This document shows, piece by piece, positions 27,288 through 37,090 of a stretch of DNA of 64,000 nt. The notes beneath the pieces were generated by a model that had not been told where the DNA came from, ran no database searches, and saw nothing but the letters and a program-made list of their open reading frames with translations. Source of the DNA: Candidatus Zixiibacteriota bacterium (lineage in GTDB: Bacteria > Zixibacteria > MSB-5A5 > GN15 > FEB-12); the NCBI GenBank assembly GCA_040753875.1, contig JBFMDV010000023.1, positions 124,001 through 188,000 of the forward strand. The letters run 5' to 3'. The position numbers and the translations under genes are program-made. Numbering within the stretch: the stretch's first letter is position 1; every line of letters begins with the position of its first letter.

Positions 27288-29213
27288 TTATTTCGCCACA
27301 GCCGGGGCAGGTTTCAACATGACTATGGCATTCTTCTCGCTCGCTTCGGCCAGCAGCAACTGCCTTAAGGCGGGCCACTCCGATGACGAAACCTGCGTTT
27401 TGACAAGCTGCAGTTCACGAATCACGACCAATCGACCATCGCGAATCTCCGCCATTACAGAGAACTGACCCGCGGCATTCTCGACGCGCATGGGAGTCGG
27501 ATAATGGACAACCTGAACCGACGTTGTATCTATTGACAGCATAACGCGCTGCATCACCGGGGACGAAAGGTGCACGGTTGATTGGCGTTCCGGTTGATAT
27601 ACGAGAAGATCGTGCGGCAAATGATCAAAGACGCCGTCTTTCGGGCGTCCAATCGATATGACGGTCCGTGCGAAATCGTCCGGTTCTGGTTTGGGGAGTT
27701 CGACCATGAAGCCCACCGACACAGCTTCCGGTTCGAAGCGGCCTGGGTTATATTCAGTTACAGTTGTTCCCTTTAGCACGCTTGCAGCAAGACCACCCAG
27801 ATAGGTCTTGGCCTCTGATTCCAAGCCGGACATCTGGCTGAACGGACACATTTCTCCATCCGCTGCCAGCATCCCTTTACCGACAAATTTGGCCTTCTCT
27901 TTGTCGTAGCTCAGATCAACGCGGACAGCGTAACGAGCTGGACTCTCCCCCATTCGATGTGGTGCACTGTCCGTGTCGGGATTCCAAAGCGTGCGGCCTG
28001 CCAAGCCCATGTCCCCGTACGATATCGTACCATCGTTGGGGTGGTATACGGCTCGAAAGATATTATCCTCAATCAGCAAGTCTATTCCCTCAAAGGGCGC
28101 CAATGACGGAACGTCGGAATCGATTGGCGTGGTCCCCTTGCTCACAAACAATGGATGCGTAGAAACACCCACTCGCCTGAAGAGCGCGGATGCCAGGACG
28201 GCGCGGTCGAGGCGGTGACCGTAGGCTGAATTGTAGACCTGGTCAGCTGTCCTTGCTGCAGACCACCAGTAGGATTCCGGATAGTTGACATAGGTTACCC
28301 TGTCATTCACGAATCTGGCTATGGACATCACCCTCTCACCGAACGTTCGGGACAAGTGAATGAGAGAATCCGCGGCCTTGATTAGCAATGGATCGTTGAT
28401 GCCGGCGGATTGAAAAGGATGCTGAACGAACGCTCCCAGATCAGTCCAGCTACTCCACACTGTCCAGGCGACGTGCGGCAGTTCCGCAGCCTGGTCGACC
28501 GTATGTGGCAGCGGACTGGCCGATGATGGGCCCATCTCCCATCGAACGATTTCCATCCCGTTCTCTTGGTCAATTCTGCGGACGGGTGGCGGCACATCAG
28601 CGGAAACGGCCAGATGCAATTTCGTGCCGCGAGGCACCGCGAGTTCCAGCCAGCATCGCACTGCGGGATCATCGCGCTGAAACTGGAATACGCCGTCTAT
28701 CGATCTGCGGTATGGCGCTTTGTCGTCTATGCGGTAGGCCAGTTCCAGTATACAGGGAACCTCCACCCCGTTGTGCAAGAGCATCATCTCGCGCATACCG
28801 GCGTAATCGACGGCATGTTCGAGTGCAAACGGAAGCGTCTCGACGATTCCGGTGGAATCGGTTGGCCACCACCGATTGTCCCGCCAGGTGCGGAGAGCCA
28901 ACGGCGTGAAGGTGCAATGCTCTTGATCGAACGGGATGCGGTTATCGGCATAGAGATCGCCGGCCACATTTGAATTGACCAGCAGAATACGATGCACCAG
29001 TGTGGACATCCGGCCGTCGTGCGACCATGTCACTGATCTGCCCTCGGACAATATGACAGCGTCGGCCTTGGCGGTGTCAATGGTGCGGATAGCGATGGCC
29101 AGCTGTGCCGCGATGTCAATCCGACCATCGTATGATTCCTGAGCAGTGCCTGCGGAAGTCATCAAGGTCACCACGAAACCGAGGCGTGCAATTTGAAGGG
29201 GTAAACGTCTCAT
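27288..29213 (-). CDS. Exported DUF3857-type protein
   Basis: 641 residues with a signal peptide (LGFVVTLMTSAGTAQ). The order resembles its upstream neighbour: an N-terminal domain with VTWSHDGRMSTLVHRILLVN, a middle beta-rich part, and a transglutaminase-like region at about residues 300-370 (IARFVNDRVTYVNYPESYWW, RLDRAVLASALFRRVGV). The catalytic Cys of transglutaminases is replaced (RLDRAVLASAL lacks Cys), so this copy is probably not an active enzyme. Its ATG overlaps the upstream stop as ATGA. Related gene pairs are frequent in the FCB group; their role is unknown. Confidence 0.75.
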   Translation of the reverse strand: MRRLPLQIARLGFVVTLMTSAGTAQESYDGRIDIAAQLAIAIRTIDTAKADAVILSEGRSVTWSHDGRMSTLVHRILLVNSNVAGDLYADNRIPFDQEHCTFTPLALRTWRDNRWWPTDSTGIVETLPFALEHAVDYAGMREMMLLHNGVEVPCILELAYRIDDKAPYRRSIDGVFQFQRDDPAVRCWLELAVPRGTKLHLAVSADVPPPVRRIDQENGMEIVRWEMGPSSASPLPHTVDQAAELPHVAWTVWSSWTDLGAFVQHPFQSAGINDPLLIKAADSLIHLSRTFGERVMSIARFVNDRVTYVNYPESYWWSAARTADQVYNSAYGHRLDRAVLASALFRRVGVSTHPLFVSKGTTPIDSDVPSLAPFEGIDLLIEDNIFRAVYHPNDGTISYGDMGLAGRTLWNPDTDSAPHRMGESPARYAVRVDLSYDKEKAKFVGKGMLAADGEMCPFSQMSGLESEAKTYLGGLAASVLKGTTVTEYNPGRFEPEAVSVGFMVELPKPEPDDFARTVISIGRPKDGVFDHLPHDLLVYQPERQSTVHLSSPVMQRVMLSIDTTSVQVVHYPTPMRVENAAGQFSVMAEIRDGRLVVIRELQLVKTQVSSSEWPALRQLLLAEASEKNAIVMLKPAPAVAK

Positions 29214-31225
29214 CTCGTCCCTCCTTTCTCGGCTCGATAAATGGTCGCGGCGTAGGCCTTCGTTTCTTTGAGCGCCTTGCGAAAGCCAGTATAGCCGCCA
29301 GGCGGTATCTGCCGTCGTCGAATCTCTACTCTCTGAGTGACGAGCAGTTCCTGCCCTTTCATCTCGGCCGAACCATGGAACGCGGCATAGGTCTCATCGA
29401 CAGTGCTGCCGTTCTTGGGCGTGTTGACCTTGTAACCGGGCGGAAGAGTAATGAATTCGCGACCGTCAAGAAGTTGTGTTGTATACAGGAAGACATCGTC
29501 GTTTCGTTTTTCCGGCCATTCACCAGTTACCGGGCTCAACAGCGTGGGGCTATTGGTGGTCACTTGCATCAGCGGGCTCTTGAATTCGAGGGCGCTGTCC
29601 ACTCGCCGGGCGTAATCCAGAACACGAAAACTGATTTTCCACCACATGGATTTCTTGAAGTCAAGTGGGTTCCCATGTTGGTATCCCAGAAGTTCGACTC
29701 GATCGTCGATCGGCCGAAGGAGTTTGGCAAGAGCAAGGTTCATTTCGGACTTTCGTGTGTTTACCAGCATGCGGCGAAGACGGCTGTCCATAGCCCCATC
29801 GGAATCGACAGACAGCTCTCCCTCCAGCGTCCCATCCGCAAGGATCTTCGCCTTGCTCGTGACCCGCATCGGGGATTCCTCCGGCGCGCTATAGCGAATG
29901 CGGTTGAGTCGTTCGCCGGTTGCCGAGCCGACCAGATAATGCTGTTCGGATTCGTATTTGCTCCAGATGTCTTTGTAATCCGGCACCCAGGTCGGGTCAT
30001 ACATTTCGTAGCTGCCATCTGGTTTGTGGAGCGCAACCACACAGTGGTTGAACTGGTCCGCAGGAACATCGTCGATCCGGCTCCCGGCCATAGTCATAGC
30101 CGGATTTGCCTCAAGACCGGCCGCGCGCATCATGGTTACCAGCATGCCCGCAATATCCTTGCAGACGCCGCTTCTCTGCTCGAATATCATATCCCCGGGA
30201 TGAAGTGTGAATCCTTCCCCTTTGCCCATTGTCTGACCACTGTAGCGGATATTCTGCGCTACCCAGTGTACGAGCTCGAACGCTTTCTGTTCGTCGGTCC
30301 CTCGGCTTACTCCGGCGTTCGTGAGTATCTCAGTCACTTTCTCACGAATAGGCTCTGTCGCGGCAAACTGCCCGTTGTTGACCTCGAAAAACCACCGGCT
30401 CTTCGCCTCCCAGCTTTCGACCGTGGCCAGAACCACCTTGGTCAGAATGTCGGGGTCGTCAGGGTGTGACCGTTCCGGTTTCCAGGCGGGCATATCTTTG
30501 GCCCACCATATATAGAAGGTGGTATCAGCGGAGTAGCTGGTGCTGCTGTACATCGGACCATTGTATACCTGTGAATGAAGCCGCTTCCGTGATGGCAAGG
30601 CAAGTTGGTACCTTTTCTCGACTATCGGGACGGTAGCTTCAAACAACACGATGTCGAAATATTCGCCGCGCATCGGCGGGATGTACCGTTCGTCCTCCAT
30701 CGGCACACCCGGCTGGTCCAACAAGGCGTACGAGTATCCCTTTCGAAACGAGCGCACTTCTATGCCGTCTCCGACGTGCAATCGCGGCAACTGCAGCAGC
30801 TCGATCCGATTCCCCCAGTAGATCATGCTCTGCGGTGCCGGAAGGTCCCTGACACCATCGACTGAAACTGAAATTACCGTGTCACCACGAATGACAGAGA
30901 CGCTCTTCACGTCGACATGACTGCTGAGTGGCTCATACCCCCAATTCAGGACAGCAAGATTGCGACACCCTTCCTCGGTGAGTACTTTGTACAGGACATA
31001 ACTGTCGGTGTATGCTATGCCGACGTCACTCACCCGGTTAACAGTCGAGTCGAGCACGAATATGTACGGGGCGCCTTCGAATTCCTTCGCAGTTCCAGCT
31101 CGCTTGACGCGTTCAAAGACCGTCAGTGGCGGAGTGTAGCCTGGTGGGAGTGTTGGTTCGCTTTCGCCTCGTCCAGGCAACAGGAGTGCCAACACCATTG
31201 CCTGCATGCACCACTTTTTCACCAT
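29210..31225 (-). CDS. Exported DUF3857 and transglutaminase-like protein
   Basis: 671 residues from ATG 31225, with GGAGG 6 bases upstream. Signal peptide MQAMVLALLLPGRGES. Residues 40-260 match DUF3857 (YVLYKVLTEEGCRNLAVLNW, VSVIRGDTVISVSVDG, RNG-type RKGYSYALLD). A transglutaminase core follows with Cys in RSGVCKDIAGMLVTMMRAAG, His in FNHCVVALHK and Asp in YDPTW. The triad looks intact, so it may be a cysteine protease or cross-linker in the periplasm. The frame is open to 31366 but nothing supports a longer form. It forms a two-gene operon with its degenerate paralogue. Confidence 0.82.
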   Translation of the reverse strand: MVKKWCMQAMVLALLLPGRGESEPTLPPGYTPPLTVFERVKRAGTAKEFEGAPYIFVLDSTVNRVSDVGIAYTDSYVLYKVLTEEGCRNLAVLNWGYEPLSSHVDVKSVSVIRGDTVISVSVDGVRDLPAPQSMIYWGNRIELLQLPRLHVGDGIEVRSFRKGYSYALLDQPGVPMEDERYIPPMRGEYFDIVLFEATVPIVEKRYQLALPSRKRLHSQVYNGPMYSSTSYSADTTFYIWWAKDMPAWKPERSHPDDPDILTKVVLATVESWEAKSRWFFEVNNGQFAATEPIREKVTEILTNAGVSRGTDEQKAFELVHWVAQNIRYSGQTMGKGEGFTLHPGDMIFEQRSGVCKDIAGMLVTMMRAAGLEANPAMTMAGSRIDDVPADQFNHCVVALHKPDGSYEMYDPTWVPDYKDIWSKYESEQHYLVGSATGERLNRIRYSAPEESPMRVTSKAKILADGTLEGELSVDSDGAMDSRLRRMLVNTRKSEMNLALAKLLRPIDDRVELLGYQHGNPLDFKKSMWWKISFRVLDYARRVDSALEFKSPLMQVTTNSPTLLSPVTGEWPEKRNDDVFLYTTQLLDGREFITLPPGYKVNTPKNGSTVDETYAAFHGSAEMKGQELLVTQRVEIRRRQIPPGGYTGFRKALKETKAYAATIYRAEKGGTR

Positions 31226-31521
31226 CCCATACCTCCAAGAGCTATGTCGATCGTACGACCTGTTCGTATTTACCGACTTGGATAATAAGCAATTGCGCAG
31301 CGCTCGGCAGTAAAATCTATTCAGTTCCGGCGGACAGATACTCAATCGAGTCGGACACTGCTCCAAGGTTGCCTGACCCTATGTATCTGCCTGGTGAGCA
31401 CAAGAAAACATGTGCAAGATTGTCGGTTATGACGTATCTTATAGTGTCCGCCGCACAGACGTGCATCATTGGTCCGACATCGGCGCTCATTGCGAGTACA
31501 GTTCTCCTAAGGAGGTCCGCC

Positions 31522-31857
31522 ATGAAAACGTTTATCATGATGAGCCGCCTCTGTCCGCATGGTCCCAGCCTGGTAGAGGTAGCCGCGCGAGTGAAAAATG
31601 GCGAGAAGGTTGGTCGCGCCTGGGTGGATCAGGTTAAGCAGCTCTGTCCTGAAGCGAAGTTCGTCGCCCATTTCGCTCTCCTCGGACCGTATGACTTCAT
31701 GGACATTTATGAAGCGCCGGACGAGCAGGTAGCGGCCAAGGTTGCGATGATCGGCAGCGCCCGCGGAGCTTTCCAGGTAGAGACCTGGATGGCGTTGGCT
31801 GATGCCAGGCTGGTTGAACTTGCCCGAGAAGTCCACGGCGCGGCAAAAGCTGAGTAG
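31522..31857 (+). CDS. GYD domain-containing protein
   Basis: 111 residues, cytosolic, no membrane segment. It matches the GYD family in length and in the block FVAHFALLGPYDFMDIYEAPDEQVAAKVAMI. The family is a small ferredoxin-like fold of unknown role. ATG 31522 follows TAAGGAGG by 6 bases. Monocistronic, ending at a hairpin shared with the usher gene. Confidence 0.85.
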   Translation: MKTFIMMSRLCPHGPSLVEVAARVKNGEKVGRAWVDQVKQLCPEAKFVAHFALLGPYDFMDIYEAPDEQVAAKVAMIGSARGAFQVETWMALADARLVELAREVHGAAKAE

Positions 31858-31892
31858 CCTGGCTCAGATGTCGGCTGCCGGATGTCAAACTA

Positions 31893-31923
31893 AAGGGCCG
31901 GTTGCCTGGTGCTACCGGCCCTT
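31893..31923. terminator. Hairpin between convergent genes, possible bidirectional terminator
   Basis: AAGGGCCGGT (31893-31902) pairs with ACCGGCCCTT (31914-31923), loop 11. The stem is perfect but no long T run follows on either strand, so strength is uncertain. Confidence 0.5.
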
Positions 31924-31961
31924 GGTTACAGTTGTCGGGAGTTCCGTACTGTGCGCCGAAG

Positions 31962-34541
31962 CTACTCTTTCGCTGTCAGGACAAAATCGATGTGCTCGAC
32001 CGATTGGGCGGTCTCCCCTGCATTGACCTGAAACTGGATCGACTCCGGCTTCGAGCGGTAACCGAATTTTTCGAGTTGCCCCGGATCGATATACGCGCGA
32101 TACATGCCAGGAATCAGCCCCAGATAATAGTACTCGCCGTTGTTGAACGTTGGTATCTCGGTGACAATATCTTTGGACACATTGAGGACCTTGATCCTGA
32201 TGCCGCCGACGCCGTACAGGCCGTCGGTAGTCTGGCGCTGTACCAGCCCGCTGATATCCGATGCCACCAGGACCGGCACGTCAACCGATGTGACAACATT
32301 CGGCGTGGTTGAGACCTTAAAATTCTCATAGGAAGGCTTGAGCATGGGGTTGTCAAGGCTGTTGGGATCCACCTGGATCACATATTCGTCGTAAGCTCGA
32401 AGGCCGTCGTAGAAAAACAGCCGTTTGTCGCCGACCGGCCGTCCGCCCGCGCCATTGACCTTTGCTTTCATCCCAGGCAAAAACTCTTCACCGTCGTTCA
32501 GGGAGCCGTCATTGTTCTTGTCGACAAACGGCCGGACGACCGCTGAGCCGAAGCCGACCGCACTGCGGCGGTCGAGACGGATCGTACTGCTGACCCGGTC
32601 GTAGCGGATGGAACCGCGCTGCACCTGACTCATGGACGTCTGCCGGTCCGACCGGAGAAATCTCGACGCGAAATAAGCGATCTGATTGAAGAAATTGACG
32701 TTCACCATGATGGAGTTGCTCTTGGCGAGCGGATACCGCTCATACGCTATGGAGAGTTGGGCGGTCCGGAACATGCGACGAGTCAGATATACGCCGTACT
32801 GGGTAACCAGTTTCTGGTCGTGTGCGTAGTCCATGCGAAATTGCGGGCGGAACCAGTTGGCGATCTCAGCCGAGACGAGCACCTGGCTGCCCGCGGTGTG
32901 CAGCTTCCTCGTCTCATACGTTGAGACTTTATACTTGCCCGTGTAGTTGATATAGAGCGGCGCCATGGTAGTATTGAAACCGAAGTTCATCGAAGTGCTG
33001 GAGAATCCGAGGAATTTGTCGAGCGCCACATAGTACCGCAGGCCAATATACTTCTGTCGCAGGCGAAGCGGCACGGACGTAGAGAAGGTGATGTTCTGTT
33101 GTTGATTGAGAGCGTTGCGGAACGAATTCCGTTCGAATCTGGTGACGTTCACGTTGGCGTTGACGAATGACGGCATGGAATAGTTGAGTCCAAGCTGCGC
33201 CTGGTAGTTGGGAGAGAACGACCCGTTGGCGGTCAGATTGCGAAATATCTGGCAGGTGGCTTCGCCGGCCACCAATGGGGTTTCACCGTACTTGTCGGCG
33301 ACAGGCAGGTCGGCGCCGGCCCCTACCGTAAGGAATCGCGTAACACCGTAATAGCCGGCGGCCTGCGTGTACGTGCTTTTCCCCTTGAGCATCCGGCCAG
33401 AACCGGCACCAACGCTATACTCGGCCGTGTTTTTCGGAACAAGGTTGTACGGTACGCGGATGAACTGCTCTTCGGTTCGTATCTCTCCGTTGGGGCCGAA
33501 CTTCTTCAAGGTCACGAGCGACGCGCCGTACATGATATCCAGGTTGAATGAATAGTCACCATGCTCATCGACAGTAGCGAAATCGACGAGTCGACTGTCG
33601 ACATACAACTCCACCTCCCACCCCGGCTGCAAATGACCCGAGAGGGTGATGGTCTGGAAATAGGTGCGTTGTATCTGCGGTCGGTTGGTCAGCAACCCAC
33701 CCTCGAGGCTGCGAGAAAGTGGACCGCCGATGAACACGTCACCGAGCTCCGCTTGTGTGAGATACGGATTGTCCCCAACATAATAATGCCAACGGTAGCC
33801 GAACTGGTCCGGCTGGACACCGGTAACGGTATTGCCGCTGCCGGTGAGGGTGAGGTCTCCCCCCATGACCATGGAGCCCAGTGTCAGGTCAAAATACTGC
33901 CCATTCCCCCCAAGCGGGTTGGCCGAAAGAACCCAGTCCGCCGCGCCGCCTGAGAAATACTCATGCCTCGGTGGAACGACCCGGATATTTTTTAACTCGG
34001 CCGTTTCTGTCTGGAGCTTCTCCCTCGCTTGTTTGCGCTTCAACTTCTGGTACGCCGGAAAGGAGTCGTTCAGAGGGACGAGCACCCGCAGGGCAGCGAA
34101 GTCGAACGTCAGATTGAGTCCGAAAATGGTTTCGAAGACGTCGATCCGCAGATAGAATTCGTGCTCCGTCCTGACAAAATCCGATGCCATAAGGGGTAGG
34201 TCACGGCCATGAATCTTCGCCGTGTGCGCCACGAAATCCAGTTCGTAGGTGACATTGGTGGACAAGAAGAAGCCGGCGGCTTTTCCGGCACTGAAGTCGG
34301 TCTTGATATTCAGGTCGAGCAGGTCGAACAGTTCGGTCAGCGGAAGATACACGGTTCGGCCATCAAACCGAACCAGCAGATCGCGCGACACGAGTCGCGG
34401 TACGTCGAAATTGACGACAATTTCCTCGTACGATGCCGATTGGGCAGAAGCATTGCCCGGACTTATGGTCAGGAAAATGAGGGCTGCCCAAAGAGCAGCT
34501 GACCTGATCACTCCGGCTATGATGTCTGGTCGCACGGCCAT
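31962..34541 (-). CDS. Outer-membrane usher-like protein of chaperone-usher pilus
   Basis: 859 residues from ATG 34541 (AGGG 8 bases upstream; an upstream GTG at 34559 is also possible). A signal peptide ends near NASAQS. Usher landmarks: VNFDVPRLVSRDLLVRF start region, YRWHYYVGDNPYL and LGDVFIGGPLSRSLEGG in the barrel, and PGWEVELYVDSRLVDF with GDYSFNLDIMYG, LVTLKKFGPNGE, the plug-type Ig domain. Many amphipathic strands follow and a C-terminal beta-domain (KVLNVSKDIVTEI, GLIPGMYRAYIDPG). It would be the pore that assembles and exports pilus subunits. It ends the pilus operon. It is far from classical FimD sequences and closer to archaic or alternative ushers. Confidence 0.75.
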   Translation of the reverse strand: MAVRPDIIAGVIRSAALWAALIFLTISPGNASAQSASYEEIVVNFDVPRLVSRDLLVRFDGRTVYLPLTELFDLLDLNIKTDFSAGKAAGFFLSTNVTYELDFVAHTAKIHGRDLPLMASDFVRTEHEFYLRIDVFETIFGLNLTFDFAALRVLVPLNDSFPAYQKLKRKQAREKLQTETAELKNIRVVPPRHEYFSGGAADWVLSANPLGGNGQYFDLTLGSMVMGGDLTLTGSGNTVTGVQPDQFGYRWHYYVGDNPYLTQAELGDVFIGGPLSRSLEGGLLTNRPQIQRTYFQTITLSGHLQPGWEVELYVDSRLVDFATVDEHGDYSFNLDIMYGASLVTLKKFGPNGEIRTEEQFIRVPYNLVPKNTAEYSVGAGSGRMLKGKSTYTQAAGYYGVTRFLTVGAGADLPVADKYGETPLVAGEATCQIFRNLTANGSFSPNYQAQLGLNYSMPSFVNANVNVTRFERNSFRNALNQQQNITFSTSVPLRLRQKYIGLRYYVALDKFLGFSSTSMNFGFNTTMAPLYINYTGKYKVSTYETRKLHTAGSQVLVSAEIANWFRPQFRMDYAHDQKLVTQYGVYLTRRMFRTAQLSIAYERYPLAKSNSIMVNVNFFNQIAYFASRFLRSDRQTSMSQVQRGSIRYDRVSSTIRLDRRSAVGFGSAVVRPFVDKNNDGSLNDGEEFLPGMKAKVNGAGGRPVGDKRLFFYDGLRAYDEYVIQVDPNSLDNPMLKPSYENFKVSTTPNVVTSVDVPVLVASDISGLVQRQTTDGLYGVGGIRIKVLNVSKDIVTEIPTFNNGEYYYLGLIPGMYRAYIDPGQLEKFGYRSKPESIQFQVNAGETAQSVEHIDFVLTAKE

Positions 34542-34614
34542 GTGCTTACCCTGAATCACCTGTGAACGTCAGAAAGCGAGACTTCCCGTCTCGCCCATTA
34601 CACTGACAGCTGCG

Positions 34615-35487
34615 CTATTCGACAGCCATCGAATACGTGACTTTGTTGCCGGGTATAAGGTCCTCGGGCGCAATGTCGGACCGTCCGTCGGTCGTAATGG
34701 ACACTTCGACCTGATATGGCCCGCTGGCTGTCACGTTTTGAAGCGGCAGCTCCATGCGTCGCTTCAAATCACGATACACCGCCAAGTCAGTCTGCTGACG
34801 CCCCAGTTCTTTCTTGTTCATGTCGAGCAGGCGGCAACTCAACATGCCGACATACGAGACATTTCCCTTATTGCTCAGGTCGACGATAACAACTACCGAG
34901 GTGTCATTACGATAAGCTTCGGCGGAGGCCAGTTCGATCTTCGATGTGAGATTCCCCGTCCGGTACTTCACCATGATGGCGGTCTGCATGATCATGTTGA
35001 GTTTGGTACTGATGGTCCCTTCTTCGGCCGGGGCCGGGATACTGGTTTCCCCTTCCTGTGTTCGCACCACGATGCGGGCCCAATATTCGCCGTCGGCCAG
35101 CCCCTTTGGAGGCGTGGCGACCAGGCGAACCACCTGGGTGCCGTTCGGGGGAATGACCACTTTGCGCGGAAACGCTTTGATCCACTCGACCGCTGAGCGC
35201 GGGTCCACCACACCGGAATCCTGCAGTGTGATGTACACGTTGCCGGCGGTATCAGATATGGGGAGCCCATAGCTGAATCGAATGGTTACTTCCTTGGGGA
35301 TATTCGTGGGATTCTGGATGTCCATACGGCCGGTACGGCTTTTGTCCGACATGAAAATGACGGTCGGCGCTACCAACACACCGGCAACGAGGTTTGACGC
35401 GGCTATGGTCGACAAAGCCGCGCCCAAAAACAGACCCCACCGGAAACGGCTGGTTTTCAGCGGTGGGGTGATATGTGCCTTTTTCAT
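34615..35487 (-). CDS. PapD-like periplasmic pilus chaperone
   Basis: 290 residues. Signal peptide with GLFLGAALSTIAASNLVAG. The first Ig domain shows chaperone features: VAPTVIFMSDKSRTGRMDIQN, WIKAFPRKVVIPPNGTQVVRL (the basic and hydrophobic G1 region that donates a strand to subunits) and GEYWARIVV. A second domain follows from about residue 165. It would capture DUF4402 subunits in the periplasm and deliver them to the usher, whose gene is next. ATG follows GAGAGG. Confidence 0.78.
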   Translation of the reverse strand: MKKAHITPPLKTSRFRWGLFLGAALSTIAASNLVAGVLVAPTVIFMSDKSRTGRMDIQNPTNIPKEVTIRFSYGLPISDTAGNVYITLQDSGVVDPRSAVEWIKAFPRKVVIPPNGTQVVRLVATPPKGLADGEYWARIVVRTQEGETSIPAPAEEGTISTKLNMIMQTAIMVKYRTGNLTSKIELASAEAYRNDTSVVVIVDLSNKGNVSYVGMLSCRLLDMNKKELGRQQTDLAVYRDLKRRMELPLQNVTASGPYQVEVSITTDGRSDIAPEDLIPGNKVTYSMAVE

Positions 35488-35603
35488 GGCCTCTCATCCT
35501 ATGTGTTATATCTGCCTGTGGTGCTTCTCCGCGCCGGGCATCCTGCCCAACTGACTGGAGACCGCACTGCCGGCGCTTTCGTTGGCCGGCGTTCACTTAC
35601 TGA

Positions 35604-36161
35604 TCAAGAGCCTGTATACGAAACGGTCAACACGATATCGGCGGAATACGCACCCGCGGTCTGGTTTACCGAAGGAAACACCTGGCCACCGAGGAAAATC
35701 GCAGCGGAACCGCCACCGCCGATCCTGGTCGCAGTCGGAAACGCGTGCGGGTTAATGTTGTCCCAACCACCGGCTCCCGGCGTAGTCGGGTCGACGTTAG
35801 CTGTCGAATCGACAGTGGCATCGGTCGTGCTGAATGAGACCACCATCCTGTCGTTGCCCACGCCGCCCTGGAGGTATTCCGGCAGCTGCATGTAGATCGA
35901 GATCTGGGCATCGGCGGCGCCAGCGATAGTGAAGACACCAGCCTGGGCGACGTTATTCGCGACGGTCTTGGAGATCCCCTGGTACACGTTGCCAAACGCC
36001 AGCGCGTTGGTCGCCGTGACTGTCAGGGCCGCCAAAAGCGTTGCTGTGGCCGAGCCGTTCGCGACGTCCTGGGCCTGAACCGACATCGGTCCCGCCAGTA
36101 GCGCGACGGCGATCACTGCAATGAGCAGAGTGCGAATCTGCTTGAAAGAGAACGTGTGCAT
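35604..36161 (-). CDS. DUF4402-type pilus subunit 1
   Basis: 185 residues, from ATG 36161 with AAGGAG 6 bases upstream. Signal peptide LLIAVIAVALLAGPMSVQAQ, then the subunit domain: ATATLLAALTVTATNALAFGNVYQG, ISIYMQLPEYLQ, SFSTTDATVDS, IFLGGQVFPSVNQTAGAYS and VLTVSYTG at the end. A Gly-rich incomplete Ig fold ending in SYTG is typical of subunits completed by a donor strand. Closest to subunit 2 in this cluster (long identical stretches), so recently duplicated. It lies 116 bases before the chaperone gene. Confidence 0.82.
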   Translation of the reverse strand: MHTFSFKQIRTLLIAVIAVALLAGPMSVQAQDVANGSATATLLAALTVTATNALAFGNVYQGISKTVANNVAQAGVFTIAGAADAQISIYMQLPEYLQGGVGNDRMVVSFSTTDATVDSTANVDPTTPGAGGWDNINPHAFPTATRIGGGGSAAIFLGGQVFPSVNQTAGAYSADIVLTVSYTGS

Positions 36162-36249
36162 TCTCGTCTCCTTGGACTCTATGGGGACTCCGCCCCTCTT
36201 TCCGTGAATATTCTTCATGACCTAATATCCCGGTGGTGTAGCGCTTTTC

Positions 36250-36813
36250 TCAGCTTCCGGTGTAGGCCACGGTCAGGACGACATCGGCGCTATAAGCGCC
36301 CGCCGTCTGGTTGACCGATGGAATGACCTTACCGCCAAGGTAGATGTCGGTGTTGCCGCCGGAACCAATCACAGCCGCAGCCGGAAAAGCGTGCGGATTG
36401 ATGTTCTGCCAGCCGCGTCCAGCCACCATGCCGGTCGGCGCATTGGCGCCGGTCGAATCGACGGATGCATCGGTGGTGCTGAACGAGATCACCATCCGGT
36501 CGTTGCTGACGCCGCCCTGCAGATATTCCGGGAGTTGCATGTAAATGGAGATCACGCTGCTGGCCTGGCCGCTGACGCGGAACACTCCGGCTGCGGCGTT
36601 GTTGTTCGCGATCGTCTTGGCAATTCCCTGATAGACGTTGCCGAAGTCGAGGGCCGCGGTGGAGGTCACAGTCAGGGTCGCGTAAACCGTCGCGGTCGCG
36701 GATCCCACGGCAACGTCCTGTGACATAGCTCCGGAGGGCAACAACCACGCCGCAGCTATCAGAACGGCGGCCAGCGTCCGTGCCATCCCAAGCCTTCCGA
36801 GAGTGTTTCTCAT
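36250..36813 (-). CDS. DUF4402-type pilus subunit 2
   Basis: 187 residues from ATG 36813 (GGGAG upstream; 36831 and 36786 are alternatives). Signal peptide ends AMSQDVAVG. The domain repeats the pattern of subunit 1: TATVYATLTVTSTAALDFGNVYQGI, ISIYMQLPEYLQGG, SFSTTDASVDS, IYLGGKVIPSVNQTAGAYS, VAYTGS. High similarity to subunit 1 suggests duplication. A long spacer with possible promoter signals precedes it. Confidence 0.82.
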   Translation of the reverse strand: MRNTLGRLGMARTLAAVLIAAAWLLPSGAMSQDVAVGSATATVYATLTVTSTAALDFGNVYQGIAKTIANNNAAAGVFRVSGQASSVISIYMQLPEYLQGGVSNDRMVISFSTTDASVDSTGANAPTGMVAGRGWQNINPHAFPAAAVIGSGGNTDIYLGGKVIPSVNQTAGAYSADVVLTVAYTGS

Positions 36814-37031
36814 ATCTGGCTTTTCTCCCATGTTCAGTCTTTATGCAAAATATGTGTCTTCGCCTTAGCGCTTCTGTTCAGTTGTTTAATCGGTACACAG
36901 TGCAGATTCTTTACACTGTTTCAGGAAAAAACGGCAAATTGCCATTTCGGGGGATATGTGAGGGAAATGCTCCGGACTAATTCGCTCGTGATGAGAGTCG
37001 GGTGAACAGCCCAGTTGTGCAGGCAGCAGAA

Positions 37032-37051
37032 AGCCGCCGGAAGCGGCGGCT
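37032..37051 (-). terminator. Hairpin after pilus subunit 3, possible partial terminator
   Basis: AGCCGCCG and CGGCGGCT form a perfect 8-base stem around a 4-base loop. On the minus strand TTTCTG follows, a weak T tract. It lies 39 bases after the stop of subunit 3 and before subunit 2, so it may lower expression of the downstream genes. Confidence 0.5.
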
Positions 37052-37090
37052 AAGCATCAATAATACAATGACTTACGTGTCAGCCTGGAA

